DNA from: Daucus carota subsp. sativus
Taxonomy: Eukaryota; Streptophyta; Magnoliopsida; Apiales; Apiaceae
DNA length: 64,000 bases
Direction: 5' to 3'
NCBI RefSeq assembly: GCF_001625215.2
Contig: NC_030383.2
Coordinates: 9,560,779 to 9,624,778, forward strand
Below the pieces are notes generated by a model, which had not been told where the DNA came from, did no database searches, and saw nothing but the letters and a program-made list of their open reading frames with translations. A program made the translations under genes and the position numbers. This document shows positions 43,301 to 55,477 of the stretch, piece after piece (the stretch's first letter is position 1; each line of letters opens with the position of its first letter).

Positions 43301-43412
43301 GAGAGAGAGAGAGAGATTAGATACACTTGGGACGCTTTGAGTTTCTTCGGGGAGTAGCTGAATCGCCAGATCCGGTAGCGCCAGAAGTGGATGAAGTACC
43401 GTCGGAGTTCAT
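37374..43412 (-). CDS. ALIS: ALA-interacting subunit, CDC50/LEM3 family (P4-ATPase beta subunit)
   Basis: Eight exons on the minus strand, in transcript order 43412-43325, 42300-42242, 42151-42077, 41986-41873, 41670-41600, 39585-39288, 38301-38012, 37437-37374, join to 352 residues. The protein partners P4-type phospholipid flippases, enabling ER exit and lipid translocation. After a Ser/Gly/Ala-rich cytosolic start comes SKFTQQELPACKPILTPGW, then transmembrane helix 1 at about 50-71. The large ectodomain contains PIYVYYQLDNFYQNHRRYVKS and CGLIAWSLFNDTY. Transmembrane helix 2 (about 305-329) and the tail RRLGDPTYLSWNR follow. Length equals the usual 350 or so. It is closest in style to ALIS1/5, but I do not assign a number. 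Intron 1 carries a Krak-like MITE and intron 5 is about 2 kb. Confidence 0.95.
39205..39229. repeat. 25-nt poly-C run in ALIS intron 6
   Basis: Twenty-five consecutive C lie in an intron; on the sense strand of the gene this is poly-G. The length is probably unstable. Confidence 0.85.
42500..42986. mobile_element. Krak/Tourist-like MITE in ALIS intron 1 (487 bp)
   Basis: GGGGGGTGTATTTAATCC at the left and the complement of AGGTAGTGTATTCAATTGGG at the right are inverted repeats. TTA flanks both sides (42497-42499, 42987-42989). It is the same family as 9581-9976, with more divergence and small insertions. Confidence 0.78.
43269..43317. repeat. GA microsatellite next to the ALIS exon 1 donor
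   Basis: A GA/GGGA repeat lies seven bases inside intron 1 on the minus strand, where it reads as a CT-rich tract after the gtatct donor. Confidence 0.85.
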
Positions 43413-44298
43413 GGCCACTTAAAAGATCCAAATCGATATAAAGATATGTGTGTATATGAGATGATTGCCGGCGGTAAAAGTGATCGGCGCGAGAGAGTAA
43501 ACTATAACAGCGGTGATTTTCGCTTTCTAAAAGCGCCGGAGATTGCTCTCTCCCTCGCCGTCGACAGAGAACACTATATAATTTACCTGGGTGTATCCTA
43601 CATATTTTTATTTTTCCATTTAATTCTTTTAAGAGAATAATTGTGGTAATGAATAAATATCATATATCATATATAAATTAATTCTCTCTAAAGAAAAATG
43701 AAAATATAATGAACTTTGGAATAAAATATAATTACATTTTGGAATTAGAATACAATTGTTTTTCATGTTATGTTCTATACTACTTACTACATAAAAGAAG
43801 TTCTGTCAATAGAATATTATTCTTTATTATTATTATTTTTCTACTTCCTGTTTTCCGTTAAATATAACTGTTAAATCATCGATCATTGAACTTTTTATTC
43901 AAAAAATAAACCACATAATTATAATATATTATATTATGTTCTCTCCGTCATTCTCAATTATTTTTATTTTTTTCACTACTTGCCACGCATTTTAAAGTGT
44001 AAATAAAATATAGTTTCAAAACTTATTTTAAAAATTTATTTTCATGTGGAAAGTTTAAACATTATATTTCTATCCCAAAAAAATTAAAATAATTGATGAA
44101 TTATAATTTTATATAAGTGTTAAATGTGTGTCAAGTATTTATTCCTCAATATAAAGAATTTAGGAGAAAAGATGTAGTATATATTAATATAAATATGTAT
44201 TTTAAAATATTCGTCGTACATCATACGAATTATTAAAATACATTTATATTTTTAAAAAAAATATGTGTGCACAGTTATAAGCTAGTATTCATAAAAGA
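43413..44298. other. ALIS 5' region and AT-rich spacer
   Basis: The first 170 bp or so are comparatively GC-rich and should contain the ALIS 5' UTR and core promoter, reading leftward. The rest is AT-rich. A Stowaway-like start (CTCTCCGTCATTCTC) lies at about 43940. TTATAAGCTAGT at about 44276-44286 resembles a Helitron 3' end but has only a weak hairpin (TGTGCACA) before it. Confidence 0.4.
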
Positions 44299-44311
44299 AG
44301 TATAGGATAAA

Positions 44312-47046
44312 CAAGAAACATTTTGGCGCCAAAGGGCCAAACAGTTTTGGTTACGTGATGGCGATAAGAATACCAGGTTCTTTCATAAATATGCGTCAAC
44401 ACGTAAGGAGCATAATAAAATTCGAAGGTTGAAGAATGAGGAAGGGGAGTGGAAAGAAAAAGATGGGGAAATTCAGGAACTTATTACAACATACTTTGAG
44501 AATATTTTCAAGTCCACCAATTCGGAGGATGGGCTATCAACCCGTATTTGTTTTAAGCAAATTAATGAGGAGCATAAATGAAATCTTGTAATGTCATTTA
44601 GTGATCAGGAAGTAAAAGAAGCTGTATTTTCTATGCACTCGGACAAAGCTCCAGGTATTGATGGGTTGAATCCTTCATTCTTTCAAGTATATTGGGATAT
44701 TGTAGGCCAAGATATGTGTAGGTTTTGCAAAAAATTCTTTGATACATGTGTTTTACCAGAAAGTATAAATACAACATTGGTTTGTCTGATCCCCAAGATT
44801 AAACAACCGAAGAAAGTGGCTGATCTTCGACCAATCTCTTTGTGTAATGTCCTGATGCGTACTTTATCAAAAGTTATGGCAAATCGTTTGAAACCAATCT
44901 TGAATACGGTTATCTCAGAGCAGCAGAGTGCGTTTATTTAACATCGTTTGCTTACAGATAATGCTTTAATTGCATATGAAGTCAATCATTATATTCACAG
45001 GAAACGACAAGGTTTAATGGGGATAGCAGGGTTAAAGGTTGATATTTCGAAGGCTTATGATAGGCTGGAATGGAGGTTCATCGAGGACATGCTCGTTAAG
45101 TTTGGTTTCCCTCAAGTTTGGATTGATAGGATTATGGTCTGTATTTGAACAGTGTCATATACGTTCTTGAGAGATGGTCAAGTCTTTGGTAGTGTTAAGC
45201 CTCAACGAGGAGTTCGTCAAGGTGATCCGATTTCTCCTTATATATATATTTTATGTGCTGAAAGGCTAAGTGGCTTAATGCGGCAATATGAGGGTAGTGG
45301 AATTATACATGGATGTCGGATAGCAAAATATGCACCTTCTGTGTCTCACTTGTTATTTGCGGATGATGCGTATTTCTTTTTTAACGCATCAACAGTCGAG
45401 GCGAGTGCAATGAAAACAATTCTGCGAAAATATGAAAGCATTTCAGGACAAATGATTAATTATCATAAGTCAAATGTTATCTTTAGCCCGAATATCAAAC
45501 TGGAGGATAGGAAATTAATTTGTGACATTCTGGAAGTACAGGAGGTTGCTAAGCCAGACAAGTATCTTAGGATGCCAATGAGTATGGGGAGGAGTAAACA
45601 GGAGGTGTTTGGGTTCTTAAAAGACAAGGTGCAACAGAAAATTCATGGATGGGCTGCTAAAGATATATCTAAGTATGGTAAGCTTACACTTCTGTCATCT
45701 GCAACGCAAATGCTTCCGAGTTTCTGGGTGAGTCTTTTCTTGATTCCAAATGGCATTTGTGACGATATAAAAAAGAAAATGAATGGTTTTTTGTGGGGAA
45801 GGGGAGTAGCAGGCAAGGGAGTAAGATGGATGGAGTGGGGAAAAATGTGTTCACCTAAGAGTTGTGGGGGCCTGGGAGTTAGAGATTTAAGAAAATTTAA
45901 TTTGGCTATGCTAGCTAAGCAAGGCTGGAGATTACTTCAAGAATCAAACGCTCTTATCTCTAAAATTATTAAGGCTAAATACTATCCTGATACGCTCTTT
46001 CTAGATGCTAGGTTGGGCAATAATCCTAGTTATTATGGGCATAATTGGTTTTGGCGTAAATTATGGGCGTTAAAGCTTCCAGGTAAAGAAATTCATTTTC
46101 TTTGGCGGGTCTGTAAAGGTTGTTTGCCTACTTCAAGTGCTCTAACCATTAAAAGAGTTGTTGAAAATGGGCAATGTCCATGGTGCCGATATGAAAGTGA
46201 GACAGACATACAGTCATACATGTGCTATTTACATGCGAGTTTGCTCGGTCAGTTTGGTATAGTGCAGGTTTCCACCAGAGATTACAGGCCTCGCCACATG
46301 ACACGGCTGTGATGATCTTCTTGCGACTATTTGAGGTGTGTACTAAGGAACAATGTGCGTTAATTGCAATGATCAGTTGGTCTATATGGAATAGGAGGAA
46401 TAAATGGTTCTGGGATAAAATTAATGGATCTGCTTTTGGAGTCAAAGCTGCAGCGCTGCACCTTCTTGCAGATTGGAAAGATGCTCAGGTGTCAACATGC
46501 AGATTGCATGGGCAGGGTGAAGCAGGTGATTATGTTTGGACGAGACCAGCAGAGGGTTGGTTCAAAGTTAATACGGATGCTGCAGTGTTTAGTAATGGTA
46601 GTATTGGCCTGGGGTGTGTTATGCGTGATGATCAAGGTGCGTTCATCGGTGCTAGATGCTGTAAAATGTCTGGAGCTTAGACTCCGAGAGAAGCAGAAGC
46701 TTGGGGAATGAAGGAAGTTCTGTTGTGGGTGTTGTCTCGAAGGCCGAATTATTGTATTATTGAGACCGACTCTCAAGTCCTTGTTGATGCGTGTAAGGAA
46801 GGTCCGGGAGAAGCTTATTTTGGTACAATTGTTAAAGATTGTATTCAGTTGTTGAAGCACATAAATCCTGTGCTAGTTAGATTTGTGTATAGGTCTGCGA
46901 ATAATGTGGCGCATGAATTAGCAAACGCTGCCTATTCTATGTCAGACGGAGGAGAATGGTTTGAGACCCCTCTTGCTTTTATTAAGCCTGTATTAGATAC
47001 TGATATGATTTAAGGAATGCAAGCTCTGGTTTAATCTTTAAAAAAA
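44312..47046 (+). mobile_element. 5'-truncated plant L1-type LINE retrotransposon
   Basis: The element is flanked by near-identical copies of AGTATARGATAA (44300-44311 and 47048-47059) and ends in a short A tract. Only the second half of a LINE is present: the reverse transcriptase, a zinc-finger-like reverse-transcriptase-associated segment and an RNase H. No endonuclease domain is present, so it is truncated at the 5' end. It has accumulated stops and a frameshift and is not active. Confidence 0.9.
44334..47013 (+). pseudogene. broken reverse transcriptase/RNase H ORF of the LINE
   Basis: The frame is open in pieces 44591-44941, 44948-45148, 45152-46312, 46222-46680 and 46708-47013. In-frame stops lie near 44579, 44939, 45146 and 46678, and a frame change falls near 46210-46230. 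Recognisable parts include SDKAPGIDGLNPSFFQ (fingers/palm), LRPISLCNV, a QRGVRQGDPISP block and the catalytic FADD box at about 45357. A plant LINE RNase H begins with NTDAA at about 46570 and contains the ETDS acidic motif at about 46765. It is a decayed copy with no expected function. Confidence 0.9.
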
Positions 47047-47060
47047 AAGTATAAGATAAC

Positions 47061-49377
47061 ATCGACTAATAAAATAATTTTGTATATTGTGGGACTGTTT
47101 GAGCAACTTAAAAAAAGTGATTTTTTACTTAAAGTAAAGAAATGAATTAAGTGAGCGAAAAGTAAATAAATCAACTTCTACTTCCATAAAACAAACGGCC
47201 GCTGTATTGGCGTAGAAGATTATATTATTTTGTTTGTTTGCATTTTTTTCACTAGGAGGAAGCATCTTACTTTGTTTGCTAAAGAAGAAAGCATATGTTC
47301 TCTTTGGATCAGCATGAGCTATATGAACGGCTGAACGGTAATGTATTACTCTATCTCTCTTTAGAAATTCAGGGGATTTGACTTTGACCCTGATACAGTA
47401 ATGGAGCTATGTTTGATCGATCATTTTGTTAAACAATCGGAGATATTCCTGTGTTAATTAAGTCCCCAGAATCTAAAATATTTATATTTTATTTATTAAA
47501 TAAGGGAGAATACTACCGGACACTCTTAGCTACATAAATTTGTTACTTATTTCTCTAGCTAGTAACGGAACATGTAATCAATACACACCTACTCTTTCTT
47601 CCTTCTCTTTGTAAACATATATGGATGGACATAAGAACAATGGATATACATTTTCCATGGTGATGAATGCATATTAAAATCAATGAGAATTAGGAATAGA
47701 AACGAGAAAAAGAAGAAGCAAGTATGTGGACTGTGGAAAAAAATTAATATATACATCAAATGACAAATGGTACTAAATTCTGGTAATCAATTTACTAATC
47801 GGAATATTAACACATAAATTTGATATGTTGATTCTTTTACTTATCGACGGTTTCTTTCACTGAAATTAATATAGACGAGCCCACTGGTGTACCTCGTATA
47901 TTCTCAGGAAAATTTGTGCTACGAGAACCAACTAGCATTGATCATGGCCATAAGCATCTCTCTGGTAGCCAAATTGTTGCACTTCGTATTCAACTTGCAT
48001 TTTGACTCCTAAAAAGGTTTATATACAGTTAAACTGCTATAAACGAATAAATTTGGTATAGAGAGTTCTATTAATTAGTCCAGAAGGCCGTTGAGGAGGT
48101 CAGAATCTAAAAAGGTTTTTCGGTTCTGTTTTCTGCATGTGTCGCTTAATTATATACTACTACAATAAACATAACAACATTCCCAACATTCATTCCTTGC
48201 AAATGTCTCATCGATTAAAACAAGAGATTATTTTTTGATGCCAGATAACAAGCGAGATATATATATAAACTACAACTAAACTTTAGTCCGGCAATTAAAG
48301 CATAAAGACGAAGGAGAGACGGAGAGAGGGAGAGAGAGAGTGGGAGAGGGAGGGGGAGAGAGAGATGTTGGGGACAGTAGAGGATAGAGAAGAGAGAATA
48401 GAATAGAGTGATGTGATAACACATGCATGGTTAAGGAGGGAGGACAATCTTGTATTCCACAAAAGTGCTAGAGAAGAGAGATGGAGGCCCCAAGAAAAGG
48501 CTTGTAGAGGTATAAGAAAACTAAAGAGGAAATTGAGCAAGGTCCCCCACCTCCCATGAAGAAAGAAAAGAGCTTTATATTACATAACATAACGCCTTTC
48601 TGTATGTGCTTGCACATTGATCTTCTCGTCCCTCGTAAACAATATACCGTTTGCCAACCACTCATCGTGACCTTAAAGTTAGTTCCATTATTTGTTTGTA
48701 TATTCTGTTGTTCCTTCTCGTGTATCGGTACTTCCTAGCTAGTCCGAATTCCTGAAAAATGATCATTTCATACGTTATTGACAAGAAACTAAGGAATAAG
48801 GGTGTCCCAGATGATTGGACAGTGACACTAAAGCACTATTTTCGACAGTCAGCGACCAAATATGTTTCATATAAGTTAGTTTGTTTTGAAAGAAGGAAAG
48901 AGGTGGTAGATCTGAGGTTGCATATATCCATGAGCTAGCTAGGAGTATCTTTACCTGAGAAAGGTTTGATATGTACAGTAGTGATTTTAAAGATGGGATT
49001 AAATCTGTAAAGAAGCTCAACGATGCATGCAACCCTATTAACAGAATACAATAGTTTTTTTTTTTTTGACAAACAGAATACAATAGTTTAATCACATAAC
49101 AAAGCAATCTTAACAGACTGGACTGGGCCGTAAAGGGGACACGCAAATATGTACTCACAAGTCACAATATATAGACTATAATCTATCCTTTCCACCAACT
49201 GTTCTTCTCGATTAAGCAATAATAATTTAATTTTTGGATCACGTTACATGCAAATATATCACGTGTATTAGAATCGTTGATCATGATGTCACATTTTTAT
49301 ACGTGTAGAAATTATATATGCAGATAAGCAAGAATTAGGTAGAAATTTTATTTATCTTCTTTTATCTAAATCAGTGT
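47061..49377. other. long intergenic stretch without a gene
   Basis: I see no supportable coding gene. A GA-rich microsatellite lies at about 48309-48365. An 18-bp repeat (acagaatacaatagttt) occurs twice around 49040-49090, separated by a T run. Small open frames on the minus strand show no family signal. Confidence 0.45.
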
Positions 49378-49560
49378 TGTAAAAAGCGGAAATCGGACTT
49401 AATTGGTGAAGTCACGGAACAGGGATTAATCGGTGATTAATTGAATTGATCGGGGATTAATCTGATTAATCAGTGATTAATCGGAGATTTAATCAGTTCG
49501 GCGAGCTACGGAACAGGGATTAATCGGTTACTAATCGTGATTAATCACCGACCTTTAGAA
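49378..49560. repeat. GATTAATCGG-rich tandem/palindromic repeat
   Basis: The words gattaatcgg, ggtgattaat and cggggattaatc recur about eight times within 180 bp. GATTAATC is a perfect palindrome. The phrase ggaacagggattaatcggt occurs twice. It looks like the edge of a repetitive element; no TIR or target duplication is visible. Confidence 0.6.
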
Positions 49561-49764
49561 CAGAGATCTAAATGCATATTTTTGGTAAAAAGAAATTTTT
49601 TTAATGAAAAATTTGAACTTATATATCTTTTTTTTTTGAAATAAAAACTTATATATCTTAACAAGGTAGTATTTATTTAAAAGTTTTAAAAAAAATTCAG
49701 TGGGAGCAATAATGATTCTCATTTATGATTTATGTAAATAAATTATTTTGAGATATAAGTTATA

Positions 49765-52252
49765 CTAGCCTTTAACCCCGCGCAAAGCACGGGCGGGTAT
49801 AAAATTTGTAATTTATTAATTATAATTTAATTTTTAACACCATTTTATTAGTATTTTAGTATTAATGAATTGGATTTTAGTTAAATTATATTAACCAACT
49901 CGTTATATCTTTTAACGGAAATTTAGCTTTCACAATTTATTTTCTATCTATAAATATTTTTCTATATTAATATGTGACAGTTTATTATTCAATTTAAATC
50001 AAATTTTTCATATTTCATATATCTTCATACGTTACGTAATGGCTCGTGTTTGTAATGAAATAGAATACGTAAGTGTTAAATTTCGAGTAGAATGCGTTAT
50101 AATTAAAAAGTAGCGTCTTTAATTATTTATATGTATTTTAGACAAAAGATATTCAAAATTGTATATTTATAATTAGTTATACGTTTATCTATAAGTAATT
50201 TTTAATATTAATACTAGCTTATAACCCGTGCAATGCACGGGCAGTTATAATATTTGTTATTTTATCTTATATATTTTAACTTAAACTAATATTATTGTGA
50301 GAATAAAATTATGATAGAATAATATGATTAAATAAATTTTTTATTTAACAGATGATAAATTCTTAATAGTTAATTTCGTCAAATGACTAATTAAATATTA
50401 GGTCGAACATATATATCTTAATAGAATTTTAAATACGTTTTTTTTTTCATGTTATAATTTAAGGAGATCTATAAAATCAGATATAAATCAACCAATCAAT
50501 CTTTTAATATTTCGTTATTGATAATTAATAATATAGTATGGAACATATTAAGTTAAAAAAGACGCGAAAACCTAATATCGACCCATAATACTAACCTACC
50601 ATCAAATATAGTATGGAACATATTAAATTAATAGATAACAAAAAATATATTATAACATGTTATAAATTAAGGGGGTTCGTGGGTCGAATACCAATTAGCT
50701 CACCAAACTCGACTAACCTACCGACTAATTGAACTTTTCGTGTTTCAGATTTAACAGTCTAATAGTATATTATATATTTATAATATTACTTTTAAAGTGA
50801 GTCCATTAGTGTATTTAAAAATAATGTATTTTGGTTGAAAAATATCACAGGTTATTTATTAATAATTATGTATAATAATATTATATTTTTATATATGTAG
50901 CTCGTGTTAATTGTAGAAAATCCATTTTTTAGTTAGAAAATATAAAAAAGATAATGTGTTTTAGTTAAAAAAGTAATTACTATGTTTCTCGATGTTATTT
51001 TAAATAATTGAGTTTTTTTAGTTAGAAAATATAAAAAAAATATGACATATTTTAATTAAAAAGAATAATTGATATATAGATAGACCCGTATTTTGGCCCA
51101 AGTACCGACTGAACAAACTTTCAATGTTTCGGCTTTAATAATATAATAATAATATAGATATATAATATCTTTTTTATATGAATGTTGACTGTGTTATTTT
51201 TGGAAAATCGATTTTTAAGTTAGGATTCTGAAAAAGATAATGTGTTTTAGTTAAAAAGAGTAGTTGTTATGTTGTCCAATATTATTTTTAGAAAATTGAG
51301 TTTTTTTAGTTAGAACATATAAAAAAAAGATAATAGATTTAATTAAAAAGATAATTGATTATATAAGTAGGCGCATAACTTGGCCCAAATACTGACCAAT
51401 CAAACTTTTAATGTTTCGGTCTTAGTAGTATTGTAAACTAATATTATTGTGAGAATAAAATTAAGATATATGTAGCCCGTGTTAATTGTAAGATATCCGT
51501 TTTTTAGTCAGAATATATAAAAAAGATAATGTGTTTTAACTAAAAAGGTAATTATTATGTTTTTCCATGTTATTTTAAATAATAGAGTTTTTTTAGTTAG
51601 AAAATATAAAAAAAGATAACATATTTTAGTTAAAAAGAATAACTGGATTAGCGCGTATTTTGGCAAAGTACCTACTGACCAAACTTTCAATGTTTCGGCT
51701 TTAATAATATAGTAAGTATAGATGCGTATATATTTTTTAAGGTTTGACTTTAATTTTTCGTATAGTCAAATAGGTCTTATATTTGTTTTATGTTTTGATT
51801 TGTTTATACTTTGTTTGAAACCCACTAATTTCGTTTGAAGCCCGCTATTTTATGTATATTTGTTTTATGTTTTGATTTGTTTATATTTTGTTTGAAGCCC
51901 ACTAATTTTGTTTGAAACCCGCTAATTATAAAAGCCCGTATAAAAGTCCGCGTACCGACCGACCAAACTTTTAATGTTAAAAGCCCCTATAAAAGCCCGC
52001 GTACCGACCGACCAAACTTTTAATGTTTCGGCTTTAATAGTATAGTATAGATATGTTATTAACAGTAGTTTCACCTTTTTTTTAAATAATTATAAATTAT
52101 ATTTAAAAAAATATTAATATACATAAGGAGTGTTTTTAGTATATGAAACTGTTTAATAGATATCTACTTGTAGTTTCATAGGAGAGTACCAAACCAAAAT
52201 TTTGTACGACTACAAATTATACCTATGTTGGCTTTTTATAGTATAGTATAGA
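49765..52252 (-). mobile_element. outer Helitron (2488 bp), minus strand
   Basis: Read on the minus strand, the 5' end is TCTATACTATACTATAAAAA at 52252-52233. The 3' end is a hairpin (CCCGTGCTTTGCGCGGG) followed by GTTAAAGG and CTAG at 49768-49765. Insertion lies between A and T as expected for Helitrons. It has no coding capacity. Pairing of these two ends is inferred from the nested arrangement. Confidence 0.65.
50214..52051 (-). mobile_element. inner Helitron (1838 bp) nested in the outer one, with three internal repeats
   Basis: On the minus strand the 5' end is TCTATACTATACTATTAAAG (52051-52032). The 3' end has hairpin CCCGTGCATTGCACGGG, then TTATAAG and CTAG (50217-50214), with A and T flanks. 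Inside, a unit of about 285 bp recurs three times (about 50897, 51181 and 51471 to 51725). Each unit ends in atgtttcggctttaataat, which resembles the Helitron 5' terminus itself. Confidence 0.75.
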
Positions 52253-52600
52253 TACATGTATATGTATGAAAGATATCTTATTAGCATTTTGCCGAAACCT
52301 AATCACTGTTCAAGTCAAATTATTTTCGTCTAATAATTTTAACCATATTTTGATTTCTTGTAGGGTTGGGGACGAGGGACAAAATATAAGCCACCTTTAT
52401 TTCTTACATGCTATAGAATATGTTTAGACTTTAGTAATTAAAATAAAAATAGATTATTCTACTATATATATCTTTAGCAGAGGCCCTAGAGGATTGCTTG
52501 CTTTCTCTCGTTAAAAAACGCACCTTATTCTTCTTGTGTTTGCATCGCATTTGTTCTTCTTGAATCTCTCTCTCAACCAGGAGGAGAAAGGGGAGAGAGA

Positions 52601-54474
52601 ATGTTCCATTCCTCGAAGAAGGCAAATATTAATACAAATATGAATTCGCATCACGATAATCGAGGCATGTCAGCATGTGTTCAAGGCGACTCTGGTCTTG
52701 TCCTCACCACTGATCCCAAACCTCGTCTCCGGTGGACTGTTGAGCTCCATGAACGCTTTGTTGATGCTGTTACCCAGCTTGGGGGACCAGACAGTACTTA
52801 TTCTATACCTACACACACGCACACTCCGATACCATGTTAAATTACCTCTTCTTCTATAATTTCAAACTCGAATACCATGTTAAATTACCTTTTTCGTTAA
52901 AACTGCTCAGTTTTGGCAGTCTTGGGAATAGGACTTAGCAGGATCATATAGTGTGTCTGAATAATTTCACCTTGATAATTATATGGATATATGATTAGTT
53001 ACTTATATTTTATATTTGAATTTTGTAGAGGCTACACCGAAGACGATTATGAGAGTCATGGGTGTGAAGGGGCTTACTCTTTATCATCTCAAGAGTCATC
53101 TTCAGGTTTGAGCAAGAGACAAATTTTCCAACTCTTATACTTCCTTTTCATTTCCTTTGCTTCATTTTTCCGCTTTAATCTCTTTGTTCTGGTCTATTTC
53201 TCGTAAAAAAATACCAGATAAACATATTTAGCTAGGGTCAGTTTCATCTCTTTTTCTTTTTGCTGTAAGAAATTCAGGCTTGGGAAACAACCCCACAAGG
53301 AATTTAGTGACCATCACTCAATTAAAGATGGTGAGAGAGGTGACTCTTTGTAGCTATCTGCCGTTTTCTAGAGATATCGCTTTGGCTGAAACTAACCGAT
53401 AATTTGTCATATGATTTTCTTTTATTTGAATTGTAGCCTCGGCTTTAGAACTCCAGAGAAATTCTGCATCCTCTTCTGGAATGATGGCTCGTAGTATGAA
53501 TGAGTAAGTGTGTATACATATAAATATATAATTAATCTAATCAGGTTCTCGTCATGTATATATATGCACCGTCTTTGATTCGTATCATGTATCAAACTCT
53601 GTGTTGAGTTCTATGGAGACCACTTTTTTATTAGAGACCTCTGAGACTATATATGTTCAGAACTCTTCGGAACTGATATCTAAAATCTTATTTCAACTAG
53701 GATGCAATTGGAGGTGCAGAGAAGACTGCATGAACAATTAGAGGTACGCAAATCTCAGCTTTCTTCGGGTAGAAGTAAAGTTTTCGAATTCAGAAATTCG
53801 GAAATATTTATTATATTTGCTATCAGGTGCAAAGACACCTCCAGTTGAGAATTGAGGCACAAGGGAAGTACATGCAGACAATCCTAGAGAAAGCTTGCCA
53901 GACTCTTGTCGGTGAAAACATGGCGAATTCTGGTTACAAAACCGACCATGTCTCCGGCATGAAAGAGTATGGCCATCACCTCAACTTCCCATCTCTTCAA
54001 GATCTTAACTTATACGGAGGTGACCAACAACTAGAACTTCAACACACAATGGAAAGATCATCATCTCTTGATGGATTTTTGGCTAACAATGATCCAAACA
54101 TTTGCATTGGAAAAAAGAGGCCTAATTCTAGTTATACTAGTGGTGGTACTGGTAAGAGCCCAATAATATGGTCCGAAGATCTTCGTCTTCATGAACTAAC
54201 AGGAACTGCAGCCTCTTGCCTCGGCTCTCAAGACCATGATCCTTTTAAAGGGGATGATGATCAGATCCAGATTGAGAGAGTGGGTGACATGGATTCCGCG
54301 GCTGATATGTATGAGCGAAAGCCAATGGCTGGCGGAGTCAGCATTGATGATAAGAAATTCGATGCATCGTCTAAACTAGAAAGGCCATCCCCGAGAAGAC
54401 CAAATCTGCAGGCGGAGAGGCTGAGCCCTATGATTGGTGGTGGCATGTCAAGAGGAACTTCCCCGTTTGGGTGA
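52601..54474 (+). CDS. APL: MYB-CC (GARP) transcription factor, APL-like
   Basis: Six exons (52601-52793, 53029-53105, 53270-53330, 53437-53503, 53701-53743, 53827-54474) give 362 residues. The nuclear DNA-binding GARP/MYB domain (about 42-100) contains KPRLRWTVELHERFV and the SHAQKYF-like helix LTLYHLKSHLQKFRLG. The MYB-CC coiled coil (about 133-180) has LHEQLEVQRHLQLRIEAQGK. The start MFHSSKK, the segment CVQGDSGLVLTTDPKPRL, the LERPSPRR motif and the terminal SPFG all match ALTERED PHLOEM DEVELOPMENT as I know it, which specifies phloem identity. Compared with APL, a Gly-x-Arg between IKD and ASALELQ is absent. Paralogues of the PHL group share the domains, so orthology should be confirmed by phylogeny. 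The promoter carries the Helitron pair ending at 52252, about 350 bp upstream of the start codon. Confidence 0.93.
53605..53660 (+). mobile_element. fragment of the TA-flanked MITE family in APL intron 4
   Basis: GAGTTCTATGGAGACCAC and the following ttagagacct match the end of the element at 17091-17498. Only one end is present. Confidence 0.6.
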
Positions 54475-55477
54475 AATATACAAATAACAGATTGATCATA
54501 GATGCATATGAGAATTAATATACTTGACTTTACCTAATTGCATTTGCTAGGAGACTTTGATGGAGTCTCAGATACAGTTTTTTGGGAATGTTTGTAGTAA
54601 TTTATATATGTTGACATATATAAGAGCATTGGCTTGAGTATGATCAACAAGTAATAATGCAATGCAATGCATGCATGCAATTACTAAGAATGGTCAGACT
54701 GTTGTTTAATTCTCTTTGATACCTTGTACTGTATAATTGTTGGTCTTTCAGACATATTATTATAATTGACATTACATTAAGATAATTGACATTACATTAA
54801 GTTTCTCTTACACAAATCTTGAATTATGTATAAGGATCATTTAAAGATGATAAATTTGTGTGCTCATGATCATATATTCTCGTCAGAACTCGAGTTCGAT
54901 AAGAGTTTATAATTCGAGCTCACGTAGCAAGCTGAAGTACTCCAGTCTCCAGCTTAGAATAGGTCTTGTATAAATTAGTTTCTCCTGTGGGGTTCTGATG
55001 AAATCTAGGTTTATTAGGCTGATAATGATAGTTGTTTTTTGGTGATAAACAAAATTTGCCAATCACATGAAATTTTCGTGCACCCTTTTATCGACCAACA
55101 CTATAATATTGCTTTTAAGTTAGTTATTAGCTTCCATATGATTGCCAAACAAAACATAGAATGGAAGAATTAAGACAACAGCAATGATATGACACAATCA
55201 AAATGAAAAGCTAAATGATGATGATCATGTTTTTGGGGAACACAAAAGAAAGCTCTAGCCAAGATATTGCCAAACATCATTGGGACTTGAATAAAATGGA
55301 CAGTTCAATTTGATGATTGTTTGAAACTCCTTTAGTTTCGAAACTGATAAGAAGATGTAGCTAGCTAGCAGCATATGATTTGAAAGAGAGGACTACTGAA
55401 GCCGACAAAGAGTATCTAACTTTCATGCCAGGCCTTTTTAAGCTTTAGTAGTAGTCCATAAATACTACTCCCTCCGT
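54475..55477. other. APL 3' UTR and intergenic spacer
   Basis: A 19-bp direct repeat (ataattgacattacattaa) occurs twice at about 54760-54800. Nothing else supportable is present. Confidence 0.45.

Noticed and set aside
48295..48540. Minus-strand Ser/Leu-rich open frames over the GA repeat
   Set aside because: Translation of a simple repeat; no gene.
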